Assembly (NCBI RefSeq): GCF_000421645.1
Contig: NZ_ATXK01000001.1
Location: forward strand, 186,001 to 250,000
Direction: 5' to 3'
DNA from: Aurantimonas coralicida DSM 14790
Lineage (GTDB): Bacteria > Pseudomonadota > Alphaproteobacteria > Rhizobiales > Rhizobiaceae
Length of the DNA stretch: 64,000 bases
The translations under genes were made by a program, and so were the position numbers. The notes under the pieces were generated by a model. That model was not told the DNA's origin and did not search any database. It worked only from the letters and a program-made list of their open reading frames with translations. Below are positions 8,243 through 16,321 of the stretch, in pieces (positions within the stretch are counted from its first letter, which is position 1; every line of letters begins with the position of its first letter).

Positions 8243-9511
8243 TCAGCCGGCCGCCTTGCCCTGTGACAGGGCACGGGCCTGTTCGACCCAGGCCTCCCGG
8301 CCGATCCGGCCGCTGAAGCCGATCGCCGCTTCGATCGCCGCGATCTCGCTCTCGCCGAACGCCGCGATCTGGTCGAAGCGGAAGATGCCCTGCTCGAACA
8401 GGAGACGCTCGACCGTCGGGCCGATCCCCTTGATCCGCGTGAGATCGTCCGGCGCCTGCGCCCCCTCTCCCGTGTCGATCACCGGCGCATCGGCGGCTGC
8501 GGCAGCAGGCGGCGCCTCGACGCCCGCATCCTCGCCGCCCGCACTGGCTGAACTGTCGGCGTCCAAATCCGTCTCCACGTCCGCGCTCGCCGGCGCGCCG
8601 CGCAACGGCGCCGGCCCTCCGGCCGTGCGGAACGCGGCGACATAGGACCCGTCATCGGCAGGCACCGGCGTCAGGGCCGGCGGCACGGCGCTGTCGTCCT
8701 CGACCATCCCGGGCGCTGCCTCGCCGCCATCGAGATTGGCATAATCCACCGTCCGGAAATCCTGGTCGAAGCGCGCGGAACGGTGCTTCAACGCCAGCGG
8801 GTCGGCCGGTATGCCCTCACGATCGGCGAGGTCGGGCGTCGGCGCGTCGGGATGCGGCCCGGAGAACGCGATCCGTTCGCCGGGAAGCTGCGGCATGGGA
8901 TCGGGAACGCGCCCGGCCTCGCTACCGCGGATCACCTCCGCTGCAATGACGCTGCCGCCGAAATTCGAGAACACACCCGACTGGCTGGGTTCGGCCGGTC
9001 GCCTCTGGTCCGGCGGCGGCGGGCTCCAGGTCGAATGCATGCGCCGCTGACGCGCGCGATCCTCAGCGATCGTCGCCCGGTCCCGCGACAATCGGGTGTA
9101 GTCCACCGAGCGGAAATTGCGGTCGAAGGGTGCGGCCCGGTGCTTGACGGCGAGCGGGTCTTCCGGCGGGACCGGTGCCGCAGACTTGGGCGCGGCGGCA
9201 GGCTTCGCCGCCACCTCTGCCTTCGCGGAGTCTGCGCCCCCTCCGTTCGATGCGGACGGCACGTCCTGACCGGCAACGTCCTGCGAGTCGGTCTCGGGCG
9301 GAGCAGGAGCAGGCCTCGCCGCAGCATTGTCGACGGCCTCGGCCCCGTCCATGCGCGCGGGGGCCGGTGTTTCAGCAGCTTGGGAGGTCTTGTCGTCCCT
9401 GGGCCCTCGGCTCCCTGCCCGGCCGCTGTCGCCGCGAAGAAGGCGGGACAGTCGGGTGAGACCTGCGGTCGTGGCGGCAAGCACGATCAACTTGCCAAGG
9501 AAGGACGTCAT
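8243..9511 (-). CDS. Membrane-anchored helix-hairpin-helix protein with internal duplication
   Basis: A 422-residue protein of unknown role. It begins with one hydrophobic segment (LGKLIVLAATTAGLTRLSRLL), then a long Ala/Pro/Asp-rich, probably disordered stretch. The C-terminal 65 residues form a helix-hairpin-helix unit (DDLTRIKGIGPTVERLLFEQGI) like those at the ends of some alphaproteobacterial L21 and NuoE proteins. Two copies of a 23-residue unit lie 119 residues apart: DPLAVKHRAAPFDRNFRSVD and DPLALKHRSARFDQDFRTVD, each continuing Y-x-x-L. The helix-hairpin-helix suggests DNA or protein binding near the membrane; that is inference. It converges with the transglycosylase gene. Confidence 0.75.
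   Translation of the reverse strand: MTSFLGKLIVLAATTAGLTRLSRLLRGDSGRAGSRGPRDDKTSQAAETPAPARMDGAEAVDNAAARPAPAPPETDSQDVAGQDVPSASNGGGADSAKAEVAAKPAAAPKSAAPVPPEDPLAVKHRAAPFDRNFRSVDYTRLSRDRATIAEDRARQRRMHSTWSPPPPDQRRPAEPSQSGVFSNFGGSVIAAEVIRGSEAGRVPDPMPQLPGERIAFSGPHPDAPTPDLADREGIPADPLALKHRSARFDQDFRTVDYANLDGGEAAPGMVEDDSAVPPALTPVPADDGSYVAAFRTAGGPAPLRGAPASADVETDLDADSSASAGGEDAGVEAPPAAAAADAPVIDTGEGAQAPDDLTRIKGIGPTVERLLFEQGIFRFDQIAAFGESEIAAIEAAIGFSGRIGREAWVEQARALSQGKAAG
8741..8809 (-). repeat. Second copy of 69-bp in-gene repeat
   Basis: Encodes the downstream KHR...FRTVDY unit of the membrane-anchored protein. It pairs with 9098-9166 at an exact offset of 357 bp (119 codons), without indels, and is clearly similar at DNA level too. 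Confidence 0.75.
9098..9166 (-). repeat. First copy of 69-bp in-gene repeat
   Basis: Encodes the upstream KHR...FRSVDY unit of the same protein. Conserved positions shared by both copies are DPLA-KHR-A-FD--FR-VDY. Confidence 0.75.
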
Positions 9512-9632
9512 CTGGCCGGCTCCGCAGTCGATGAAGATGCGGGACTAGCTAGTGGGAGTGTGCAGCGCGGCAACCGCCGGTCGGCAGGACCGTCGATCCG
9601 CCGGACGGACGTCTTGCGGTGACAGTCACGGC

Positions 9633-9669
9633 CACAAACAAAAAGAGCCCGGCGCGAACGCCGGGCTCT
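9633..9669 (-). terminator. Strong intrinsic terminator of the porin gene
   Basis: A perfect 11-bp stem (9644-9654 with 9659-9669) has a 4-nt TTCG loop on the minus strand and is followed by a T-rich tail (TTTTTGTTTGT). It begins 22 bp past the porin stop codon, as expected for a highly expressed single gene. Confidence 0.92.
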
Positions 9670-9690
9670 CTAGACGATATGTCTGCTCTA

Positions 9691-10920
9691 TTAGAAGGAG
9701 CGGACGAAGCGGAGGAAGCCCGCCGTCTGGTCGATCGAGTTGTCAGCGAAGCCGTTGTCGCCGTTGAAGTCGAGGTTGGCGTAGGAGATCTCAGCCAGCA
9801 TGTCGAAGTTGTTGGTGATCTCGTAGCCGACGTTACCGACCAGCTTGTAGTAGTCGCCGTTGCCACGGTTCGTGAAGGCGGTGGCAGTGGTGAAGCCGTA
9901 GGTGTCGAAGGTCTCACCGTAGACGCCGGACACGGCGATGCCGAGCTTGCCGAACTGCTGAGCGTAACCAGCACCGATCTGCCACTCGACCGGCAGGGTA
10001 CCGGTGAACAGGTCGATCTGCGTGCCGAGCGTAGCGGCATTCGAGAACAGGCCGATCGTGGAGTAGCTCGACGGGTCGAAGGCGTAGGAACCCTCGATCT
10101 TCAGCTCGGAGTCGGCAGCGATCAGGTCCGTGAGGGACAGACCGGCCTTCAGAGCGAAAGCACCATCGTCTTCGCGCGGATCGAAGCCGACGACGAACGG
10201 TGCGAAGGACGCACGGTTGATCAGGCCCGTAGCGAAGTCGACTTCCTCGTCGTACGAACCGGCGAGGTAGATCGAGCCCCAGCCACCGGCATAGGCCAGG
10301 CGACCAACGACGTCCGGAGCAAAGTCGCCCGTGCCATCGTCTTCGAGCGACAGAGCGGCGGTAAAGCCGTTTGCAGCGTAGGTGTAGGAGACGCGGTTGG
10401 TCTGGTAGTCACCGACCGGCAGGTCCGTGTCCGTCAGCAGGCCGTCGCCTTCGGTCCAGAGGCTGTCCAGGTAACCCATGGTCAGGCCACCGAGCTGGAT
10501 GAAGCCCATGTCCATGCGGTAGTTGGCGTCGTTGCTGTAGGCGCCGAAGGCGTTCTGAGCCTGGACGCGAGCGAAGGCGCGCAGGGTGCCGAGCTCGGTC
10601 TCTTCACGAGCGTCGAAGTTCAGGCGGACGCGGACGGCGGAGCCGGCCTGGTAGTTGTCGCCTTCGAGGTTCGTGAGGTAGTCGTTGCCGAAGTCGTCCT
10701 CGATGCCGCCAGCGACGTTGTACTGGAAGCGTACGTAGCCGTTGATCGACAGGCAGGTCTCGGTGCCCGGGATGTAGTAGAAGCCCGTGCCGTAAACGTC
10801 GCAAACGCGAACGTAGTCGACCGGCTCCGGAGCAACCGGCATAATGACGTCCGCAGCGCGGGCGCCGGAGACTGCGACGAGAGCCGCAGCGGAGCCGAGA
10901 AGAAGGCTCTTAATGTTCAT
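9691..10920 (-). CDS. Outer membrane porin (Omp2b/alphaproteobacterial porin family)
   Basis: A 409-residue trimeric beta-barrel porin for small hydrophilic solutes. It has a clear signal peptide (MNIKSLLLGSAAALVAVSGARA, cut before ADV). The family N-terminal block follows: VDYVRVCDVYGTGFYYIPGT, with the Cys pair around ETCLSINGYVRFQYN. Alternating amphipathic strands run to a terminal aromatic (FLRFVRSF), the usual assembly signal. The start at 10920 has GGAGGTC at proper distance. Codon choice is restricted and the gene ends in a strong terminator, both signs of high expression. It is transcribed alone, with a long 5' region that probably carries its control sites. Confidence 0.93.
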   Translation of the reverse strand: MNIKSLLLGSAAALVAVSGARAADVIMPVAPEPVDYVRVCDVYGTGFYYIPGTETCLSINGYVRFQYNVAGGIEDDFGNDYLTNLEGDNYQAGSAVRVRLNFDAREETELGTLRAFARVQAQNAFGAYSNDANYRMDMGFIQLGGLTMGYLDSLWTEGDGLLTDTDLPVGDYQTNRVSYTYAANGFTAALSLEDDGTGDFAPDVVGRLAYAGGWGSIYLAGSYDEEVDFATGLINRASFAPFVVGFDPREDDGAFALKAGLSLTDLIAADSELKIEGSYAFDPSSYSTIGLFSNAATLGTQIDLFTGTLPVEWQIGAGYAQQFGKLGIAVSGVYGETFDTYGFTTATAFTNRGNGDYYKLVGNVGYEITNNFDMLAEISYANLDFNGDNGFADNSIDQTAGFLRFVRSF

Positions 10921-11318
10921 GTCCTGACCTCCAGTCATTTTTTATAGGTTAGGGTTGGGCCTTATACGAAGGACAGCCTTCCCTGCCCCATCCCCTGTGC
11001 GAAAGTCCGAAGCGAATGCCCCCTCGATCTCTCTGTGGCGACAATATCCACCAGCGTTCTGGATGCAATCGCCTAAATGCCACATTGGGGCTTCTGGGGT
11101 GCTTTGGACACACCCCTGTTGCGGGGATGCCACTTTTTCATTCACCACTTGTTAAGAATCGCCGGTTTGCAGGGGTTTGCGGCCACCTCTGACGGCCTTC
11201 GCCCGGGGCCTTGCCGGGTCCCGGACCGCGCGGAACAGGCCCTCCAAACGGCATTTGCCCGTTCGCGGCCCGAAATGCGGCGCGGGTGATTCCCGCCCCG
11301 AAACGGCCGTCCGGCGGG
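10921..11318. other. Upstream region of the porin gene, with short repeats
   Basis: This 398-bp stretch has no gene. Read on the minus strand toward the porin it holds two GTGGCAT copies about 50 bp apart (near 11126-11132 and 11078-11084), an inverted repeat GGGGTG/CACCCC (about 11096-11117) and CCCC-GCAACA-GGGG overlapping it. A TATAAG near 10960-10966 could be a -10, but I see no good -35. Regulation of the porin through this cluster is plausible but unproven. Confidence 0.4.
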
Positions 11319-13967
11319 TCAGAGTCGGAAGATCGGCGCCCCGAGATCGCGGAAGTCCCGCTCGCGGCAGGTCAGGACGATGATCTGCAGATCTTCCGCC
11401 GCCTTCTGCAGGACGAGATGCATCCGTTCCAGGCGCTTCTCGTCCGTATTGACCAGCGCATCGTCGAGGATCACCGCGGCCGGATGCCCGCCCTTCTTCA
11501 GGACATGGGCCAGCGCGATGCGGGTGACGACCGCCACCTGTTCCCGCGCGCCCGCCGACAGGCGGCGGAAATCCTCCGCGACGCCGGCCCGGTGCAGGCT
11601 GCGGATTTCCAGCGTGGTGTCGTCGAGTTCGATCTCGGTGCCGGGATGAATCAGCTTCAGATACGGCGCGACCTGGGTCTTGATCGGCCCCAGCCAGTGT
11701 TCGCGCGCCTCGCGCTGGGCGCCGATCAGCGTGGTGTGCAGCAGACGCGAAGCGTCGGCTTCGAGCCTGAGGCGCGAGAGCCGCGTCTCCAGCGTGCCGA
11801 TCTCGCCCTCGAGACGGGCGATCTCCTCGCCGAGGCCGGTGGCGCCCTGGGCCCGCAGCTCGCCTTCCAGCGTGAGCGCTTCGTCCTTCAGCGCCGCCAT
11901 GTCGCGGCGGATCGATTCGAGCGCCTTCCTGCGCGTCGTCAGGGTCAGGCGCACCGTCTCCGGATCGGCATTGTCGCGTTCGCGCTGGCGCATCGCCGCA
12001 ACGGCGGCCTTGGCCGAACGCTCCAGCTCCGCGGCCGCCAGATCCTCGGCCAGTGCCGTGCGCGGCCGCACGGCTTCGGCCTCGGCGAGTTCGCGGCGCA
12101 GGCGATCGGCCTCGGCCTGCCGGAAACCGGCTTCCGACTCTGCCGCGGCAATCCTGGCAAGACTGCCGGACGCGGCCCGGCGCACCTGCTCCAGCTCGGC
12201 GCCGGCTGCATCGAGGCGCCGCCGCGCTTCCTGGCGGATCTGCCGGATGCGCTCGCCATCGGCCGCAATCGGCTCGGCGGCATCTCCCGCGGCCTCCGGC
12301 GAGAGGGCTGCGCGCCGGGCAAGGTCAGCCCGCAACTCCTCCAGCGTCGACACCGTGGCCGTCACGCCCTCGGGCAGCAGCGCCGCCAGCTGCTTGGCCA
12401 GTGCAGCCGCTTCGATCCGGCGGTCTTCGGCGACTCTGGCGCGGGCGCGCGCCGCGTCGGTCGATTCGACGCCGAAGCGTTTCAAGAGCGCCGCGCGCTC
12501 GGTTGCCGCCGCTTCGCTGTCATGGCGGAGGGTTTCCGCGTCACCGCCGGGCTCCACCACGATCCGGCCGAAGCCGTCGAGCGTGAAGCCGGTGGGGACC
12601 GTCACCCGGACGGCAGCGCCGGGCGCCACGGCCTGCCCGGCCGGGTCGGTGACGCCGGCGTCGCCGTCGGGCTCGAACCGGATGGTCGGCGCGGCCACCG
12701 AAAGGCGGACCGCGGCGTCGCGCACCCGCTGGTCGGCCGCATCGAGCGCCTTGATCGCAGCCGCGTCGATCGCCGGCGCGCCGTCGGGCCGGCGCAGCTC
12801 GGCGAGGCGCGCATCCAGCGTCCGGCCTTCCTTCAGGCGGCGCTCCAGCGCGGCGATCTCATCGGTCAGGCGCTTCACCTCGGCGCGCGAACGCTGGGCC
12901 TCGTCGGCGGCGTCGGCCTGTTCCGCGGCCAGCCGCGCGGCCTCGCGCGCCGCTTCCGCCCGCTCCAGTCCGGCCCGCTCCTCGATGCCGGCCGCCCGCA
13001 ACTCGTCGAGCGTGGCCGCACTCTCCCCGGCCACCCGCGCCGCCTCGGCAACCGTCGCCATCAGCTTGTCGCGCTGGGACAGGCGCTCGGCCGCCGCGTC
13101 GCGCCGCGCCAGCGCATGCTGCACGTCGCGCTCGGCCTCGCCGCATTCCCGGTCGAGATTCTCCGCGCGGACCGCCGCCGCTTCCGCCGCTTCCAGCGCC
13201 TGCTCGGCTTTCGGCAGAGCGGCGTCGCGCTCATAGGCGCGCAGCTTGCGCCGGCGCTCCTCCAGACGGTCGAGCCGGTCCTGGAAGTCGCGCCAGAGCG
13301 CCGTCTTGGCGGACAGCTCGTCGCGCAGCTCAGAGAGACGCTCTTCCGTCTCGCGCACGGGCGACGAGCGGGCGACCTTAAGCGTCTCGGTAAAGAAGCG
13401 GTCCTGCAGCGCCTTGGCGCTGGCGATCAGGCTGCGCCCGCGCTCGCCGCCGAGAATCTGCCCGACCTCGCCCTCCAGCGAAGCCGTCACCGCGTCGCGG
13501 CCGACACCGACATCGAGGCCGCCGGTCGAGCGCCCCTGCTCCACCCACAACAGGCCGAAGGCGCCCTGGTGCTTGTCGAGCTTGGGCTCGCCCGCGCCCG
13601 GATGGGTGAAGCGGAACAACTCGGCGAGATGCTCCTCCACCGCGTCGCCCGACAGCTTGCCGCCGGCCCAGACGAGCTCGGCCGCCGGCCGCTGCAGGAA
13701 GGCCTTGGTCAGCGTGTAGCTCGTCCCGTCGATCTCGAAACCGACCTCGACCTCGGGCCGCGCCTGCCGGTCATAGGGTCCGAGCGCCTTCACCGCCTCG
13801 CCGCCGGCCCGGTGCTTCTGGAAGAAGGCGGCGCGCAGCGCGGTCAAGAGCGTCGACTTGCCGGCCTCGTTGTCGCCGACGATGACATTGAGGCCCGGCT
13901 CGATCAGCGGCAGTTCGGCCGAGCGGATACCGGCGAAATCGGTGAGGCGAAGCGACTTCAGATACAT
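11319..13967 (-). CDS. SbcC/YhaN-like AAA+ ATPase with coiled coil
   Basis: An 882-residue ATPase of the SMC/Rad50-like class. Walker A is at residues 31-39 (GDNEAGKST), right after the N-terminal MYLKSLRLTDFAGI strand. The centre (about 170-750) is dominated by Glu/Arg/Ala heptads predicting long coiled coils. The C-terminus has the signature GAREQVAVVTRIALA, Walker B AVILDDAL and IIVLTCRERDF. It starts 3 bp after the nuclease gene upstream, so the two surely form one operon and probably one complex, as B. subtilis YhaO/YhaN or SbcD/SbcC do. The short hinge and length fit YhaN better than SbcC. Probable role: processing of DNA ends. Confidence 0.9.
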   Translation of the reverse strand: MYLKSLRLTDFAGIRSAELPLIEPGLNVIVGDNEAGKSTLLTALRAAFFQKHRAGGEAVKALGPYDRQARPEVEVGFEIDGTSYTLTKAFLQRPAAELVWAGGKLSGDAVEEHLAELFRFTHPGAGEPKLDKHQGAFGLLWVEQGRSTGGLDVGVGRDAVTASLEGEVGQILGGERGRSLIASAKALQDRFFTETLKVARSSPVRETEERLSELRDELSAKTALWRDFQDRLDRLEERRRKLRAYERDAALPKAEQALEAAEAAAVRAENLDRECGEAERDVQHALARRDAAAERLSQRDKLMATVAEAARVAGESAATLDELRAAGIEERAGLERAEAAREAARLAAEQADAADEAQRSRAEVKRLTDEIAALERRLKEGRTLDARLAELRRPDGAPAIDAAAIKALDAADQRVRDAAVRLSVAAPTIRFEPDGDAGVTDPAGQAVAPGAAVRVTVPTGFTLDGFGRIVVEPGGDAETLRHDSEAAATERAALLKRFGVESTDAARARARVAEDRRIEAAALAKQLAALLPEGVTATVSTLEELRADLARRAALSPEAAGDAAEPIAADGERIRQIRQEARRRLDAAGAELEQVRRAASGSLARIAAAESEAGFRQAEADRLRRELAEAEAVRPRTALAEDLAAAELERSAKAAVAAMRQRERDNADPETVRLTLTTRRKALESIRRDMAALKDEALTLEGELRAQGATGLGEEIARLEGEIGTLETRLSRLRLEADASRLLHTTLIGAQREAREHWLGPIKTQVAPYLKLIHPGTEIELDDTTLEIRSLHRAGVAEDFRRLSAGAREQVAVVTRIALAHVLKKGGHPAAVILDDALVNTDEKRLERMHLVLQKAAEDLQIIVLTCRERDFRDLGAPIFRL

Positions 13968-13970
13968 GGC

Positions 13971-15119
13971 TCAGCCCTTTGCCGTGCCGGAGCCGTCGGC
14001 CGCGGTGCCTAAGAGCCGGCGGTGCTCGACATAGGCCATGCGCAATGCCAGCTGCGCGGCGGCGCGCTCCGGGTCCTGCGGATCGGCTGCCCGTTCGCGC
14101 AGCCGGTCGATGGCCACGCGCACGAAGCCGCCGACATCGATCAGGTCGAGATCCTCCGCGTCCGGCTCGTCGATCAGCCCGGCGTCGCGCAGCCGCAGAT
14201 CGAAGAGCCGCGCCGACCACTCGCCCAGCGCCGCGTCCAGCCGCACCCGTTCGCGCAGCGGCAGGCTGCCGGTCAGGGTCAGGTCGAGCAGCGTCTCGCC
14301 GGGACGGGTCAGTTCCGCCAGGGCCGCGTCGAGACCGTCGATGGCGCCGTCGAGCCTGAGTTCCATCGCGCGCCAGTCGAAACGGGCGGTGCGTACCCGC
14401 TCGATGCGCGGCGCCGCGCCTGGCGCGTCGATCTCGACGATCGCCACATGGCCGGGCTCGTTGGCCGGATAGCGGTCCGGCTCGGGCGTGCCGGCATAGA
14501 CCGTGCGCGGTGCGATCTCGACGAAGCCGTGCCAGTCGCCGAGCGCCAGATAGTCGAGCCGCGCCCGCTCGGTGCGGTCGTCGGCGATCGGATTGCCGGA
14601 TTCGGCCTTGGCCGGCAGCCGGTTGGCGACCGAGCCATGGGCCAGCCCGATGCGCACGGCGCCGGCGGGCGTCTCGGCGTGGTCGAACCAGGCCGTCAGA
14701 TCGGCGCCCTCGTGGCGGCGGGTCAGCGGCGCCGGCAGGATCACCGCCGCGCCGTCCTTCAGATCGATCGGCTCCGGCCGGTCGGCGATGGCCACCGCGG
14801 CCTGGCCGCTGCGCCGGCGCAGCCGCGTCCAGACGGATTCGCTCAAGGCGGCGTCGTGATTGCCCGGCAGCATGATCCATGGGCCGGAAAAGCCCGCCAT
14901 CGCCTCCAGCGTCCGGTGCAGATCGCGATCGGACACCGTGTTGTCGTCGAAGGCGTCGCCCGCCACCAGCACCGCGTCGCAGCCGCGCGCCTGCGCCAGC
15001 GCGGCGATCCGCGCGACCACGGCGAAACGCTCGGCCCGCAGTTCGCCGCGGCGGTCCGGCTCGAACTGGCCGAAGGGCTTTCCGACCTGCCAGTCGGCGG
15101 TATGGAGAATCCGGATCAA
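13971..15119 (-). CDS. SbcD/YhaO-like DNA repair exonuclease (metallophosphatase)
   Basis: A 382-residue calcineurin-like nuclease. Metal-ligand motifs occur in order: MIRILHTADWQVG (His6, Asp9), VLVAGDAFDDN, MLPGNHDAAL, IGLAHGS and YLALGDWHG. The last 120 residues would be the capping/interaction region for the ATPase partner. It opens with TTG (the only start that gives the conserved N-terminus) and has no strong ribosome site. The partner ATPase follows after 3 bp. On the other side, 224 bp away and divergent, are ku and ligD, suggesting joint work at broken DNA ends. Confidence 0.9.
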   Translation of the reverse strand: MIRILHTADWQVGKPFGQFEPDRRGELRAERFAVVARIAALAQARGCDAVLVAGDAFDDNTVSDRDLHRTLEAMAGFSGPWIMLPGNHDAALSESVWTRLRRRSGQAAVAIADRPEPIDLKDGAAVILPAPLTRRHEGADLTAWFDHAETPAGAVRIGLAHGSVANRLPAKAESGNPIADDRTERARLDYLALGDWHGFVEIAPRTVYAGTPEPDRYPANEPGHVAIVEIDAPGAAPRIERVRTARFDWRAMELRLDGAIDGLDAALAELTRPGETLLDLTLTGSLPLRERVRLDAALGEWSARLFDLRLRDAGLIDEPDAEDLDLIDVGGFVRVAIDRLRERAADPQDPERAAAQLALRMAYVEHRRLLGTAADGSGTAKG

Positions 15120-15279
15120 GGGCTTGGCGCGGTCAGTTCGGTTGCAGGGCGAGGATGGCGTTCGCAGAACGTGCTGCCCGAGTGCCGGCCGATACGCAAG
15201 GTTGCGGCGGCACAGCCCTTAGCCATCAACCACTTTTCGCCGGCCGCCAACGCGCGCAGGGCGACGGGGTGACTCAACG

Positions 15280-15305
15280 GGAACGAGTCGCCGCCCGCGT
15301 CCGTT
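15280..15305 (+). promoter_or_regulatory. EcfG-type (general stress response) promoter for ku-ligD
   Basis: GGAAC (15280-15284), exactly 17 bp, then CGTT (15302-15305). This matches the alphaproteobacterial EcfG/RpoE2/SigT consensus (GGAAC-N16/17-CGTT) in full. It ends 38 bp before the ku ATG and points the right way. An 8-bp imperfect inverted repeat, GGTGACTC-N9-GAGTCGCC, overlaps the -35. Confidence 0.65.
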
Positions 15306-15343
15306 CTACCGGCGCGGCAGTCTGTCTTGTCTGGAGTATGTGA

Positions 15344-16309
15344 ATGGCGCCTCGTCCCATCTGGAAAGGCCAGATCCGGCTTTCCCTCGTCTCAATCCCG
15401 GTCGAAATGTTCTCGGCCACCCAATCCGGTGCCTCGATCAGCTTCCGCCAGATCCATCGCGAGAGCGGCAAGCGCATCCATTACGACAAGGTGGTGGAAG
15501 GCATCGGCCCGGTCGACAAGGACGAGATCGTCAAGGGCTACGAGGTCGGCAAGGACGACTACGTGCTGCTCACCGACGAGGAGATCGAGGACGTCAAGAT
15601 CGAGACCAAGAAGACGCTGGAGCTCGTCCAGTTCGTCGACACCTGCTCGATCCCGCCGCTCTATTTCGACAAGCCCTATTATGTCGTGCCCCAGGACGAG
15701 CTGGCCGAGGACGCCTTCCGCGTCGTGCGCGACGCCTTGCGCCAGGCCAAGAAGACCGGGCTCGGCCAGTTGTCGCTGCGCGGCAAGGAATATCTCGTGG
15801 CGCTGCGCCCCTGCGGCACCGGCCTGCTGCTGGAGACGCTTCATTACGAGGACGAGATCCGCAAGTCCGATACCATCTTCTCCGACATCTCCGACGCGGA
15901 GACCGACGGCGATCTCCTCGACGTCGCGACCCAGCTCATCGAGAAGAAGACCGCCCCCTTCGACGCCTCGAACTTCAAGAACCACTACACCGCGGCCCTC
16001 AAGGCGCTGATTGCCGAGAAGCGCAAGAAGGGCGGCAAGGCCCGCGTCACCGTCGAGGACGACGAACCGGCACCGGCCAGCAAGGGCAGCAATGTCGTCG
16101 ACCTGATGGCGACCCTGAAGAAGAGCCTCGAAAGCGGCGGCGGCGACAGCGGCGAGAAGAAGAGCGGGGCCAAGTCCGGCGCGTCGTCCGCACGGGGCAG
16201 CAAGGCCAAGACCACGCCGAAGTCGCGCAGCACCAAGGCGAGCGGCAGCAAATCGACCAAGTCCGGCTCGGCTGCGAAGGCCACCACCAGCCGGCGCAAG
16301 AGCGCCTGA
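15344..16309 (+). CDS. ku: Non-homologous end-joining protein Ku
   Basis: A 321-residue homodimeric Ku ring that binds double-strand DNA ends and recruits LigD. The core (residues 1-250) starts RPIWKGQIRLSLVSIPVEMF and contains HYDKVVEGIGPVDKDEIVKG, CSIPPLYFDKPYYVVP and YLVALRPCGTGLLLETLHY, all family blocks. The last 80 residues are a Lys/Ser/Gly-rich basic tail, longer than the minimal C-terminus, of the kind known to help threading on DNA and contact LigD. ligD starts 12 bp downstream, so the pair is an operon. An EcfG-like promoter lies upstream, which implies expression under general stress or in stationary phase. Confidence 0.95.
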   Translation: MAPRPIWKGQIRLSLVSIPVEMFSATQSGASISFRQIHRESGKRIHYDKVVEGIGPVDKDEIVKGYEVGKDDYVLLTDEEIEDVKIETKKTLELVQFVDTCSIPPLYFDKPYYVVPQDELAEDAFRVVRDALRQAKKTGLGQLSLRGKEYLVALRPCGTGLLLETLHYEDEIRKSDTIFSDISDAETDGDLLDVATQLIEKKTAPFDASNFKNHYTAALKALIAEKRKKGGKARVTVEDDEPAPASKGSNVVDLMATLKKSLESGGGDSGEKKSGAKSGASSARGSKAKTTPKSRSTKASGSKSTKSGSAAKATTSRRKSA

Positions 16310-16321
16310 CGGGTCGCGGTC

